Source: Umezawaea sp049997955
Lineage (GTDB): Bacteria; Actinomycetota; Actinomycetes; Mycobacteriales; Pseudonocardiaceae
Direction of reading: 5' to 3'
Assembly: GCA_049997955.1 (NCBI GenBank)
Contig: JAEBDY010000001.1
Span: 868,001-932,000, forward strand
Length of the DNA: 64,000 nt
Every line of letters begins with the position of its first letter. Positions within the stretch are counted from its first letter, which is position 1. Position numbers and translations under genes: made by a program. Below are positions 8,047-16,094 of this stretch, one piece after another. Below the pieces are notes generated by a model that did no database searches, was not told the DNA's origin, and saw only the letters and a list, made by a program, of their open reading frames with translations.

Positions 8047-8939
8047 TCCTCCAGCACCCGCCCGACGGCCCGCGCGTACATGCGGTCCGGGCTGGGGGTC
8101 GTGGACGGGGTCAGGAAACCGGGCAGCATGGGCAGGTCCACGGCGAACGGCAGCAGCCCGGCGAACAGCGTGGTCGCGTCGGCGGGCCTGCGTTCCGGGT
8201 CCTTCTCCAGCATGTCCTGGAGCAGCTCGTCCAGCGCCACCGGAATCCTCGGCACCGACGACGGCCGCTGCTTCACCTGCTTGTCGAACACCGTGTACGC
8301 CGTGTCGCCGGTGAACAGCTGCTTGCCCGTCAGCATCTCGTGCAGCACGCACCCCAGCGCGTACAGGTCGCTGCGCGGCTCGGCGTTCCCGCGCTGGATC
8401 TGCTCCGGCGCCATGTACGCCGGGGTGCCCAGCATCTGGCCCCACCGGGTGAACTGGGCCACGTCGGACTCGCGCAGCACCGCCAGTCCGAAGTCGAGCA
8501 CCTTCACGCTGCCGTCCGGGCACAGCATCAGGTTCGTCGGCTTCAGGTCGCGGTGGCAGATCGACAGGCTGTGCGCGGCGGCCAGCACGGCGCACGCCTG
8601 CGCGGCGATCGACGCGGCCCACGGCACCGGCAGCGGACCGTGCTCGCCCACCAGGTCGGCGACCGTGACGCCGTCGATGAACTGCATCACCTGGTACATC
8701 CGGTACTCGAACACACCGAAGTCGTAGAGGACCGGCGCGCCCGCGTGCTCCAGTTTCGCCAGGATGCGGGCCTCGCGGGTGAAGCGGTGCTCCATCTCCT
8801 CGTCGCGCCTGCCGGGCAGCTGGAGGAACTTCACCGCGACGCGGCGGTCCAGGTGGCGGTCGTAGCCGCCGTGCACGGCGCCCATCCCGCCCTGGCCGAG
8901 CGGCAGGTCGTCCAGCTCGTACCGATCGGCGATGAGCAT
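8043..8939 (-). CDS. Soluble serine/threonine protein kinase
   Basis: 298-residue Hanks-type kinase made of a kinase domain only. Visible are the glycine loop GQGGMGAVHGG, the ATP lysine in VAVKFL, the catalytic loop HRDLKPTN, DFG (VLDFGLA), activation-segment end GTPAYMAPEQ and the final conserved arginine region PERRPAD. There is no transmembrane helix and no PASTA or other sensor domain, only a 30-residue tail. ATG 8939 is preferred over TTG 8951 because GGGAGG lies just upstream. It follows the DNA methylase gene by 17 bases on the same strand and faces a PP2C phosphatase across the methylase, so the three form a phosphorylation-linked locus. Substrate unknown; the methylase is the obvious candidate. 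Confidence 0.93.
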   Translation of the reverse strand: MLIADRYELDDLPLGQGGMGAVHGGYDRHLDRRVAVKFLQLPGRRDEEMEHRFTREARILAKLEHAGAPVLYDFGVFEYRMYQVMQFIDGVTVADLVGEHGPLPVPWAASIAAQACAVLAAAHSLSICHRDLKPTNLMLCPDGSVKVLDFGLAVLRESDVAQFTRWGQMLGTPAYMAPEQIQRGNAEPRSDLYALGCVLHEMLTGKQLFTGDTAYTVFDKQVKQRPSSVPRIPVALDELLQDMLEKDPERRPADATTLFAGLLPFAVDLPMLPGFLTPSTTPSPDRMYARAVGRVLED

Positions 8940-8956
8940 CCGGCCTCCCAACCGTC

Positions 8957-10699
8957 CTAGCTCCGCGGTCGGAGGTGACCGTCCACCAGACCGCCGAAGC
9001 CTAGCCGGATCACGCTCTCCCCCAGCACGGCCGTCTCGCGCAGCGCGTCCTCCAGCGTGCTCAACTGCCGGAACGCCCGTCCGTAGGCCTGCTGCTCGGC
9101 CAGCGGCAGCCGCGGCACCTGCGTGCGCCGGGCGTCGACCCGGCTCGACCCCTGGTGCGCCCTCGACGCCGCCGCGCGCAGCACGCCCGCGAGGAAGTAC
9201 GGGTCCAGCCGGTTCGGGTCGACGCGGTAGACGGCCAGGTACGGGCCCAGCACGGCGTGGCAGCCGACGACCCGCGCGGTGCCCATCGGCGACGCCACCA
9301 CGTCACCCGGCTCCACCTCGACCAGGTCCGGGTCCGGGGCCGTGCGCTCGGACGGCTCCACGCCCGCGGCCAGGTCGTCCGCCGTGAGCACCGGCAGTTC
9401 GCCGTTGCCGGTGGTGAGCTTCGCGCTCGCGTGCTTCATCACCAGCAGCCCGGCCTTGGCCAGCTCGCCGATCGTGGTCATCGGCGGCGCCTGCTGCGAC
9501 GCCTTGTCCAGCTCCGGCGTCGGCAGCGCGGTCTTGGTCAGCGCGGTGAGCGCCTCCACGAACGCGAGGTGCGTGTCCTCGCCCCCGCTGCGCCGCAACG
9601 ACTGCACGGCCGGGCTGAGGTCCACGTCCTCGTCCAGCAGGTCCACGATCGGCACGGAGTGCCCGCCCGCGGGGTCCTTCTGGAACGCGGCCCACCTCCT
9701 GTCCACAGTGGACAGGTCGCCGACCTCGGTCAGCAGCACGTGCGACGGCGTGCGGTCACCGGTCTCGGGACGGCGCAGCAGCCACAGGTCCGGGCCGGCG
9801 GGCAGCGTCACGATCGCCCGGAGGGCTCCGGCGCGCAGCAGGTTCGCCCTGATCCGGCGACCCGGCCTGCGGGTGGCCGCCGCCGACGGCATCAGGATCG
9901 CCACCAGGCCGCCGGGTTTCGCGTGGCTCAGGCAGTGCTGCACCCAGGCCAGCTCCGACTCGCCGCGCGGCGGCAAGCCGTACTCCCAGCGCGCGTCGCC
10001 GGACAGCTCGTCGTAGCCCCACGACCGCTCGGTGAACGGGGGGTCGCACACGACCGCGTCGGCCAGTTCGCCCGCGAAACCGTCCTGCCGCAACGCGTCC
10101 CCGACGGCGATCTCGCCCGGCTGTGATCGAAGTCGCAACCGGTGCGCGGCGATGGTCGCGGTGGCGTCGTCGATCTCCTGCCCGAGCACCCGTGCGGCGG
10201 GCGTGTCCACGAGCATCGTGCCCAGGCCGCACGCCGGGTCGTACAGCGTGCCGCCGTCCGGCCTGGTCAGGCGGACCAGGAGCGCGGCGACGTCCGCGGG
10301 TGTCGCGTCCAGTTGGCGTGAATGCGCCTCCAGGTAGCGCGCGCAGAGGAACTCGAACGCCGCCAACGGCCCGCGTTCGGCCGCCAGGGGCGCCAGCGTG
10401 CCGCCGTTCTCCGACAGCAGCGCCGCGCCCGCCTCGGCCACCCGCTCGCCGAGGCAGAGGTCGTCGCCCGCGCCGCGCAGCCACTGCCAGGCGCGTTCCA
10501 CGGGGGACACGTCGACGCGCTTCCCGTTGCGCCGCAACCAGTCCTCGACCTGGTTGAGGGAGAACAGCGGACTGGACGCCGTGCCGCCGACCGGCTGCGG
10601 GAAGTCCTCGTGCCGTCGACGCCAGTTGCTCACGGCGGCACGCCCCACGTCGACGAGGCGGGCGATGTCGCCCGCGCTCACGGTGGCGTCCTGGTCCAT
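8957..10699 (-). CDS. N6-adenine DNA methylase with N-terminal HTH and specificity-like C-terminus
   Basis: 580 residues in three parts. Residues about 6-55 are a helix-turn-helix (VSAGDIARLVDVGRAAVSNW) with a basic patch and an EDW-type linker. Residues about 100-390 form an HsdM-like methylase with motif I DPACGLGTM and catalytic motif IV DPPF. From about residue 415 there is a target-recognition-like region (LPVLTADDLAAG, VEPGDVVAS, YFLAGVLRAAA, and a final helix LSTLEDALRETAVLGES) resembling a type I specificity half-subunit. No restriction (HsdR) gene is nearby, so this looks like an orphan M-S fusion used for regulation or as part of a defence module. ATG 10699 is chosen since TAGGGT ends seven bases upstream, the spacing of a leaderless promoter; GTG 10708 is the alternative. 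Followed at once by the kinase gene. Confidence 0.88.
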   Translation of the reverse strand: MDQDATVSAGDIARLVDVGRAAVSNWRRRHEDFPQPVGGTASSPLFSLNQVEDWLRRNGKRVDVSPVERAWQWLRGAGDDLCLGERVAEAGAALLSENGGTLAPLAAERGPLAAFEFLCARYLEAHSRQLDATPADVAALLVRLTRPDGGTLYDPACGLGTMLVDTPAARVLGQEIDDATATIAAHRLRLRSQPGEIAVGDALRQDGFAGELADAVVCDPPFTERSWGYDELSGDARWEYGLPPRGESELAWVQHCLSHAKPGGLVAILMPSAAATRRPGRRIRANLLRAGALRAIVTLPAGPDLWLLRRPETGDRTPSHVLLTEVGDLSTVDRRWAAFQKDPAGGHSVPIVDLLDEDVDLSPAVQSLRRSGGEDTHLAFVEALTALTKTALPTPELDKASQQAPPMTTIGELAKAGLLVMKHASAKLTTGNGELPVLTADDLAAGVEPSERTAPDPDLVEVEPGDVVASPMGTARVVGCHAVLGPYLAVYRVDPNRLDPYFLAGVLRAAASRAHQGSSRVDARRTQVPRLPLAEQQAYGRAFRQLSTLEDALRETAVLGESVIRLGFGGLVDGHLRPRS

Positions 10700-10775
10700 G
10701 CCGTACACCCTAGTTCACAACCGATGCACAGTGGTTCTGCTTGTGAACTGAATCAACCAATGTTTCACTGTTGTC
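10700..10775. promoter_or_regulatory. Divergent promoter with 9-bp inverted repeat
   Basis: Between the methylase and phosphatase genes, AGTTCACAA (10712-10720) and TTGTGAACT (10741-10749) form a perfect inverted repeat with a 20-base spacer (29 bp between equivalent ends, near three helical turns). A further TTTCACTG at 10763-10770 resembles the half site. The minus-strand -10 TAGGGT (10707-10712) touches the left arm. A dimeric HTH protein, perhaps the methylase itself, could control both genes from here. Confidence 0.62.
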
Positions 10776-11528
10776 ATGACGCACAACCGGCTCGCCCACG
10801 CCGTTGGCTCCCATCCAGGGCTCCGCCGCGAGCTGAACGAGGATTCCGCCTGCGCCGAGCCGCCGCTGTTCGCCGTCGCCGACGGCATGGGCGGGCACGC
10901 GTTCGGCGAGATCGCGAGCGCCACCGCCATCGACGTGCTGGCGCACTACGACGTCAGCGGCGACCCCGTGCCCGCCTTGACCGCGATGATGGACGAGGTC
11001 GCCCTGCGCCTCACCGACATGGCGGAGCAGGACCTGCGGATGCGCGGCATGGGCACCACCCTGACCGCGCTGCTCTGGGTCGACGGCGCCAAGTTCGCCG
11101 TCGCGCACATCGGGGACTCCCGGTGCTACCTGGTGCGGGACGGGGAGATCCAGCAGGTCACCCGCGACCACACGATGGTGCAGGCGCTGGTGGACGAGGG
11201 CCGGATGCCCGCCGAGCAGGCCGTCCTGCACCCCCGCCGCTCGATGCTCATGCGTGCGCTCCAGGCCGGGAACTCGCCGGAGCCGGACGTGTTCCTGCAC
11301 GACGCCCAGGTCAACGACCGGTACCTGCTGTGCTCGGACGGGCTGTCGGACGTCGTGCCGCCGGAGGCGATCCTCTCGGTGCTGACCACGACCGAGGACC
11401 GCGACGAGGTCGTGGTGAAGCTGATCGCGCTGGCCAACGAGGCAGGCGGGCCGGACAACATCACCTGCGTGCTCGTGGACGTCGTGAACGACGAGTGGCT
11501 GGCCCACTGGAGCGGTCGACTGCTCTAG
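10776..11528 (+). CDS. PP2C-type protein phosphatase (soluble, PstP-like catalytic domain)
   Basis: 250 residues forming one PPM/PP2C domain. All metal-binding motifs are seen in order: RRELNEDS, VADGMGGHA, MGTTLTALL, AHIGDSRCYL, TRDHTMV, LLCSDGLSDVV and GGPDNIT. There is no membrane helix, unlike PstP. It removes phosphate from Ser/Thr and so would oppose the soluble kinase encoded on the other side of the DNA methylase. ATG 10776 follows directly on the shared operator region; a strong hairpin ends the gene. Confidence 0.94.
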   Translation: MTHNRLAHAVGSHPGLRRELNEDSACAEPPLFAVADGMGGHAFGEIASATAIDVLAHYDVSGDPVPALTAMMDEVALRLTDMAEQDLRMRGMGTTLTALLWVDGAKFAVAHIGDSRCYLVRDGEIQQVTRDHTMVQALVDEGRMPAEQAVLHPRRSMLMRALQAGNSPEPDVFLHDAQVNDRYLLCSDGLSDVVPPEAILSVLTTTEDRDEVVVKLIALANEAGGPDNITCVLVDVVNDEWLAHWSGRLL

Positions 11529-11535
11529 GGCTTGG

Positions 11536-11568
11536 CGATCGAGGGCGCCCGCTGTGCGCCCTCGATCG
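11536..11568. terminator. Hairpin terminator after PP2C gene
   Basis: Perfect 13-bp stem (11536-11548 with 11556-11568), 7-nt loop, eight bases after the stop codon. Confidence 0.85.
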
Positions 11569-11668
11569 TGGTCGACCGTACCCCGTTCGGGGTCGGGACC
11601 CAGCGGCGGTCGACGAGCGGCCACTCCGGGGCCTCGGTGCGGCTCTCGGAAACTCGAACCGATCTTCC

Positions 11669-12361
11669 TCAGCCGAGCCGGGTCGCGTCCAGGTCAAGCA
11701 GGTCCCGCAGGGCCGCCGCGCCGACGGGGGTGACGCGGACCGCTCTGGTGGTGCCGACGCGGCGAACCCAGCCCTTCGCCTGGAAGTGCAGGCACAGGTG
11801 GGCTCCCGCCGTGCCCGCCAGGTGCGTTCGGCGTTCCGTCCAGTCCAGGCACGGGCGGCCCAGCGGGCGTTTCGCCGATCGCAGCGCCGTCGGGTCCGCG
11901 GCCAGCGGGCCGGTCAGCCAGGCCACGCCCGCCTCCGTGACGGTGAAGCCCTCCGCCTGGGTGAGGAAGCCCTTGGCGGTCATGGCGTCGGTGATCGCCA
12001 CCCCGAGCCGCCCGGCGAAGTGGTCGTAGCAGGTGCGGCCCCTGGCGAGCGCCGCCGACGCCGTGGTGGAGCGCAGGGTGCCCGCCGGTTTCGCCGGTTC
12101 GACGTGGGCCACCAGGTCCTCCAGCAGGTGCGCGACGCGCTGGTCGGCCAGTTGCACGTAGCGGTGGCGGCCCTGCCTGCGCTCCACCAGCAAGCCACCC
12201 GCGACCAGTCGGCTCAGGTGCTCGCTCGCGGTGGACGGGGCCACGCCCGCGTGCGCGGCCAGTTCGCCGGAGGTCCAGGCGCGGCCGTCCAGCAGCGCGA
12301 CGCAGAACGCGGCTCGGGTGCGGTCCGCGAGCAGTCCCGCCAGGTCCGCCAGTCCTTCCAC
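11669..12361 (-). CDS. ArsR-type winged-helix regulator
   Basis: 230 residues. The N-terminal 75 residues are an ArsR winged helix (DRTRAAFCVALLDGRAWTSGELAAHAGVAPSTASEHLSRLVAGGLL); the rest is a long C-terminal domain with a second DNA-binding-like segment (DAMTAKGFLTQAEGFTVTEAGVAWL) typical of the larger actinobacterial ArsR proteins. GTG 12361 is chosen rather than a GTG at 12397 because TACGGT ends exactly six bases upstream (leaderless pattern) and the upstream start would lie inside the operator palindrome. Divergent from the P450-like/PEP-mutase pair, which it probably represses. Confidence 0.85.
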   Translation of the reverse strand: MEGLADLAGLLADRTRAAFCVALLDGRAWTSGELAAHAGVAPSTASEHLSRLVAGGLLVERRQGRHRYVQLADQRVAHLLEDLVAHVEPAKPAGTLRSTTASAALARGRTCYDHFAGRLGVAITDAMTAKGFLTQAEGFTVTEAGVAWLTGPLAADPTALRSAKRPLGRPCLDWTERRTHLAGTAGAHLCLHFQAKGWVRRVGTTRAVRVTPVGAAALRDLLDLDATRLG

Positions 12362-12380
12362 GGCCCCACCGTAGGCGCTC

Positions 12381-12406
12381 GACGTTTCGGCGCGCACCGA
12401 AACGTC
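12381..12406. promoter_or_regulatory. 10-bp inverted repeat operator
   Basis: GACGTTTCGG (12381-12390) and CCGAAACGTC (12397-12406) are perfect arms around a 6-base spacer, lying between the divergent ArsR gene and the P450-like gene (start 12427). Best reading is the ArsR operator covering both promoters. Confidence 0.75.
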
Positions 12407-12426
12407 CAGGTCCTAGCGTTGCGGTC

Positions 12427-12987
12427 ATGTTGACCGATCCGGAGTACACCGTTCCGCCGGTGCCAGACGCCGTTGACGGCGTGGCGTGGTTGCGGGCGTC
12501 CGTCGCGCGCTTCAGCGAAGGGGCCGCGCACCGGCGGCGTCGTGCGCTGGTCGAGGCCGACCTGGCCGCCGTCGATCCCGAAGCGCTGCGGGAACTGGCC
12601 TCGCGGAGGCGGAGCAGCCCGGTGGCGGTGCTGGCGGAAGCGCTGGGCCTGCCCGTCGCGGCGGAGGACGTCGAGCTGGTCGCCCGGTCCTACCAGCCCC
12701 ACACGGCGATCACCGACGAGGCCGATCGCGCGCTGGCCCGGCTGGTCGCGGTGTGCGGTGGGCACGACGAGGTCACCGCCAACCGGATCGGGCTGCTGGT
12801 GCAGGCCTGCGCGGCCACGGCCGCGCTGGTCGCGGGCGTCCACCCGCCGGTGCCCGTGACGCGGCGGATCGCGCCGGACGGCACGGTGGTGGAGATCGAC
12901 CTGACCGACCACCCCTTCGGGCTCGGCGCGCACGCCTGTCCCGGTGAGCGGCACGCGCTCGCCATCGCGGGAGGACTGACCCGATGA
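12427..12987 (+). CDS. Miniature cytochrome P450-like protein
   Basis: 186 residues, less than half of a normal P450 (about 400). The N-terminus resembles P450 starts (LTDPEYTVPPVP, VAWLRASVARFSEGAAHRRRR), a helix LLVQACAATAALVAG resembles helix I, and the C-terminus has VHPPVPVTRR followed by the heme-ligand loop PFGLGAHACPGE with the expected cysteine. The K-helix E-x-x-R and meander are missing between them. The frame is intact, has normal codon usage and is coupled by ATGA to the next gene, so it appears to be a compact functional protein rather than decay. Whether it binds heme is open. Confidence 0.78.
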   Translation: MLTDPEYTVPPVPDAVDGVAWLRASVARFSEGAAHRRRRALVEADLAAVDPEALRELASRRRSSPVAVLAEALGLPVAAEDVELVARSYQPHTAITDEADRALARLVAVCGGHDEVTANRIGLLVQACAATAALVAGVHPPVPVTRRIAPDGTVVEIDLTDHPFGLGAHACPGERHALAIAGGLTR

Positions 12988-13772
12988 CGTTCCACGACCT
13001 GCACCACGCCGATCGCCCGCTGCTGCTGCCGAACGCGTGGGACTTCGTCTCGGCCGCCGCGCTGCACGCCGCCGGGTTCGCGGCGATCGGGACGACGAGC
13101 CTGGGAGTGGCCGCGGCGGCCGGGCTGCCGGACGGCGAGGGCGCCACGCGCGACGAGACGGTGGCGTTGGCCCGGCGGATCGTCGGCCTGCCGGTGCCGG
13201 TGACCGTGGACGTCGAGGCCGGGTTCGGCCCGGACGTCGGGGACCTGGCTGCGGAACTCGCCGAGCTGGGCGTGGCCGGGGTCAACATCGAGGACGGCAG
13301 GCCGGGCGGGGTGCTCGCCGATCCGGTGGAGCAGGCGGACCTGGTGCGCGCGGTCAAGGAGGGCGCGCCGGGCCTGTTCGTCAACGCCCGCGTGGACACG
13401 CACTGGGTCGGGGTCGAACGGGAGTCCACTGTGGACCGGTCGCTGCGCTACCTGGACGCGGGCGCGGACGGGGTGTTCGTGCCGGGGCTGGCGGTGGAGC
13501 GCGAGATCGCGGCCGTGGTCGCCGCCGTCGACGCGCCGCTCAACGTGCTGCACGTTCCCGAGCTGGGGCTGGAGCGGTTGGCGGAACTCGGGGTTCGGCG
13601 GATCAGCACGGGGTCGCTGCTGTTCCGGGCCGCGTTGCACGCCGCCGTGGCGACGGCGTGCGCCGTCCGCGACGGTGGACCCGTCGCGGACGGCGTGCCG
13701 AGCTACGCGGACGTCCTGGCGTTGGGGATCAGGACGGGTTCTGGGCGTGGGTCAGGGTTTCCCAGGCGATGA
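12984..13772 (+). CDS. Isocitrate lyase/PEP mutase family enzyme
   Basis: 262-residue (beta/alpha)8 enzyme of the isocitrate lyase/phosphoenolpyruvate mutase superfamily. Seen are LLLPNAWDFVSAAALHAAGF, the metal/substrate segment VTVDVEAGFG, the signature GVNIEDG and FVNARVDTHW. Relatives are carboxyphosphoenolpyruvate mutases, oxaloacetate decarboxylases and 2-methylisocitrate lyase-like proteins; the catalytic-loop cysteine motif of true lyases (KKCGH) is absent, so C-C or P-C chemistry on a small keto or phosphono acid is more likely. Overlaps the P450-like gene by four bases; its 3' end overlaps the convergent alginate-lyase-family gene by 44 bases. Confidence 0.87.
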   Translation: MTFHDLHHADRPLLLPNAWDFVSAAALHAAGFAAIGTTSLGVAAAAGLPDGEGATRDETVALARRIVGLPVPVTVDVEAGFGPDVGDLAAELAELGVAGVNIEDGRPGGVLADPVEQADLVRAVKEGAPGLFVNARVDTHWVGVERESTVDRSLRYLDAGADGVFVPGLAVEREIAAVVAAVDAPLNVLHVPELGLERLAELGVRRISTGSLLFRAALHAAVATACAVRDGGPVADGVPSYADVLALGIRTGSGRGSGFPRR

Positions 13773-14946
13773 ACAGGTTGTCCGTGCCCTGAGGGCGCTG
13801 CTGCTCGGTGTAGCGCTGGGTGTTGGCCATGGCGATGCCCAGTCGGGTGTTCAGCGCGTTGAACGCGACCTCGGTCGTCGGGCCGAGGTTCTGCTTGCGG
13901 GTGCCGCCGCACAGCCAGGACGGCATCGCTTCGAGCTGGTAGCGGGCGTGCAGGCCGTAGGCGTGGCGCATCCGGTCCTGGTTCTCGCCCCACAGGTCCT
14001 GGCCCTGGTGGTGGGCCGTCTCGGCGATGTGCGCCGCGGCGGCCAGGCCGTAGCCGGTGTGGGTGAAGTCGCGGCACGTCTCCTGGCTGACGCCGTCCTG
14101 GAACGTGGACTGGTTGTGCCAGTAGCCCACGATCTCCGCGCGGGTGTCGATGCCGCTGCCGGGCGGCGTCCTCGGCAGGGCGCCGTCACCGGTCAGGTAG
14201 ACGTAGGCGGGCAGCCGGGTGCGGAAGATCGAGACGGCCTTGTCGTAGGCGGCCCTGTCCTCCAGGAAGACCGCGATGCCGATCGAGGCCTCCATCATGC
14301 TGAGTTCCCAGTTGCCGTTCGTGTTCGCCAGGCCGGCCTGGATCTCCGGCAGGTAGGCGGTGCGCAGCATCGTCGCGAACCGGCTCACGTTCGCCGCGGG
14401 CCAGCCGGTGTAGGTGTACCGGATGATCTCGGCCGCCTTGGGCCACGACGACCCGGACCACGCCGTCTGCAGGCGGGCGTTGCTGTTGGTGTGGTCCTTG
14501 ATGACTGGCGACCACGCGTCCATGATCTCGATCGCCTTGTTCGCGTACCTGGCGTCCTTCGTGACGTACCAGGCCAGCGACAGCGTGTAGGCCGCGATGG
14601 CGTCCTCGCGCTCGTCGGTGCAGCCGTGGTTCGGGTTCGAGTACGAACCGCATTCCACGACCGCGCGCGGCTTCGGCGTGCGGGTCAGGGACGCGTACTT
14701 GCTCCCCATCATCTGGTCGTAAGCGGATTTCCACGGTTGCGCGTTCGCGAGCACCTTGGTGCGCGTGAACTCCAGTTGCGGCCTGCTGACGAGCACGCCG
14801 GGATGGGTGAACGTCACGGGCGCGGCGATCGCCACATCGCCGTCGAGTGCGGGTTCGGAGGCCGTGGCCACCTGGGTGCCGGCTACCGTGAGCAGGGCGG
14901 ACAGGGCTGCTGCGACTAGTTTGCCGCGCAGGGGTGAACGGGTCAT
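13729..14946 (-). CDS. Secreted alginate lyase family protein
   Basis: 405 residues with a Sec signal (KLVAAALSALLTVAGTQVATA) and an (alpha/alpha)-barrel alginate-lyase-type domain: HPGVLVSRPQLEFTRTKV, AYTLSLAWYVTKDARYANKA, ARLQTAWSGSSWPKAAEIIRYTY, NGNWELSMMEASIGIAVFL and YWHNQSTFQDGVSQETCRDFTHTGYG, the last holding the probable catalytic His/Arg/Tyr cluster. Acts outside the cell on an anionic polysaccharide; the polymer is not certain to be alginate. A near-perfect DasR-type operator lies in its promoter, which suggests a link to amino-sugar polymers. ATG 14946 is followed by basic residues and the signal; the TTGACC -35 lies at 15005-15010. Confidence 0.87.
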   Translation of the reverse strand: MTRSPLRGKLVAAALSALLTVAGTQVATASEPALDGDVAIAAPVTFTHPGVLVSRPQLEFTRTKVLANAQPWKSAYDQMMGSKYASLTRTPKPRAVVECGSYSNPNHGCTDEREDAIAAYTLSLAWYVTKDARYANKAIEIMDAWSPVIKDHTNSNARLQTAWSGSSWPKAAEIIRYTYTGWPAANVSRFATMLRTAYLPEIQAGLANTNGNWELSMMEASIGIAVFLEDRAAYDKAVSIFRTRLPAYVYLTGDGALPRTPPGSGIDTRAEIVGYWHNQSTFQDGVSQETCRDFTHTGYGLAAAAHIAETAHHQGQDLWGENQDRMRHAYGLHARYQLEAMPSWLCGGTRKQNLGPTTEVAFNALNTRLGIAMANTQRYTEQQRPQGTDNLFIAWETLTHAQNPS

Positions 14947-14985
14947 CAGGTCTCCTCGCAGGGTTTTGGGGAGACGGCCAGTGTC

Positions 14986-15001
14986 TGTGGTCCAGACCAG
15001 T
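14986..15001 (-). promoter_or_regulatory. DasR-like operator (dre) in alginate-lyase-family promoter
   Basis: On the minus strand ACTGGTCTGGACCACA differs from the streptomycete dre consensus ACTGGTCTAGACCACT at two of 16 positions. It lies in the spacer right after a TTGACC -35 (15005-15010), so a bound GntR-type DasR would block RNA polymerase. Confidence 0.65.
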
Positions 15002-15111
15002 TAGGTCAACGATTTCCCGTACCGGAACTTTTTCCCCAGTTTTATGCACGACCGGGCAGAATGAAGGAATTCACCCATGTGAACATTCGAATTGTGGAAA
15101 GGCCGTCGCGC

Positions 15112-15984
15112 ATGCCAAGAGTGAAGTTCCAGGACCTCGAACTCGAGTACGAGACCTTCGGCGATCCCGAGGACCCGGTGCTGGTGCTCGTGATGGGTCT
15201 CGGCGCCCAGATGATCAGCTGGGACCTCCAGCTGTGCGACCTGTTCGCCGCGCAGGGCTTCCACGTGGTCAGGTACGACAACCGGGACGTCGGCCTCTCG
15301 ACCGCGTTCGACCACCTTCCGGTGCCGGACCTCGCCGCGCTGGCCGCGGGCGACCTCTCCACCGCGCCCTACCTGCTGTCCGACATGGCGGCCGACGTGG
15401 TGGGGCTGCTCGACGGGCTCGGGGTCGAGCGGGCGCACCTGGTCGGGGCGTCCATGGGCGGCATGATCGCGCAGCAGGTCGTCATTGACCACCCGGAACG
15501 CGTTCTCAGCCTGTGCTCGATCATGTCCACGACCGGTGACCCCGCGGTGGGGCGGGGCAGGCCCGAGATCGTGGCGACGTTCGCCCAGGGCCCCTCCGGT
15601 GACCGGGACGTGACCATCGAGCAGCGCCTCGTGTCGTCGCGGCTGACCCGCTCACCGGGCTTCTCGGTGGACGAGGACGCGGCGCGCGAGCGGATCGCGG
15701 CGAGCTACGACCGGGCGAACCGGCCGATGAGCACCCTGCGGCACCTGGCGGCCGTCATGGCGTCGCCCGACCGGACCGAGGCGCTGCGCGGGGTGACCAC
15801 GCCGACCGTGGTGATCCACGGAGCCGAGGACCCGCTGATCGACAGGTCCGGCGGCGAGGCCACGGCCGCGGCGATCCCGGACGCCGAGCTGATCGTCATC
15901 GAGGGCATGGCGCACGACCTCCCGGTCGACGTGTGGCCGACCGTCGTCGAGGCGGTGACGGCTAATGCCAAGCGTGCGCGATAG
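15112..15984 (+). CDS. Alpha/beta hydrolase
   Basis: 290 residues with the full alpha/beta-hydrolase set: oxyanion region VMGLGAQMISWD, VVRYDNRDVGLS, nucleophile elbow VGASMGGMIAQ, acid in VIHGAEDPLI and catalytic histidine in GMAHDLP. The sequence type MPRVKFQDLELEYETFG...YDNRDVGLST is that of actinobacterial esterase/aclacinomycin methylesterase-like proteins. ATG 15112 is preferred over ATG 15061 because homologues begin there and GGAAAGG lies nine bases upstream. Stand-alone gene divergent from the alginate-lyase-family gene. Confidence 0.88.
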   Translation: MPRVKFQDLELEYETFGDPEDPVLVLVMGLGAQMISWDLQLCDLFAAQGFHVVRYDNRDVGLSTAFDHLPVPDLAALAAGDLSTAPYLLSDMAADVVGLLDGLGVERAHLVGASMGGMIAQQVVIDHPERVLSLCSIMSTTGDPAVGRGRPEIVATFAQGPSGDRDVTIEQRLVSSRLTRSPGFSVDEDAARERIAASYDRANRPMSTLRHLAAVMASPDRTEALRGVTTPTVVIHGAEDPLIDRSGGEATAAAIPDAELIVIEGMAHDLPVDVWPTVVEAVTANAKRAR

Positions 15985-16094
15985 GACGTGAGGGTTCATC
16001 GGGTGTTCACCGGTTGTCCCACGTTGTCAAGTCTCCTGCCTGGACATACTCCGCGACGACGTAGCTGCCGACCCGCGAACGGTGAGCCCAGGAC

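Noticed and set aside
8957..10699. Complete Pgl/BREX or type I restriction system
   Set aside because: No PglZ, PglY, BrxC or HsdR-like gene occurs in the surrounding 10 kb.
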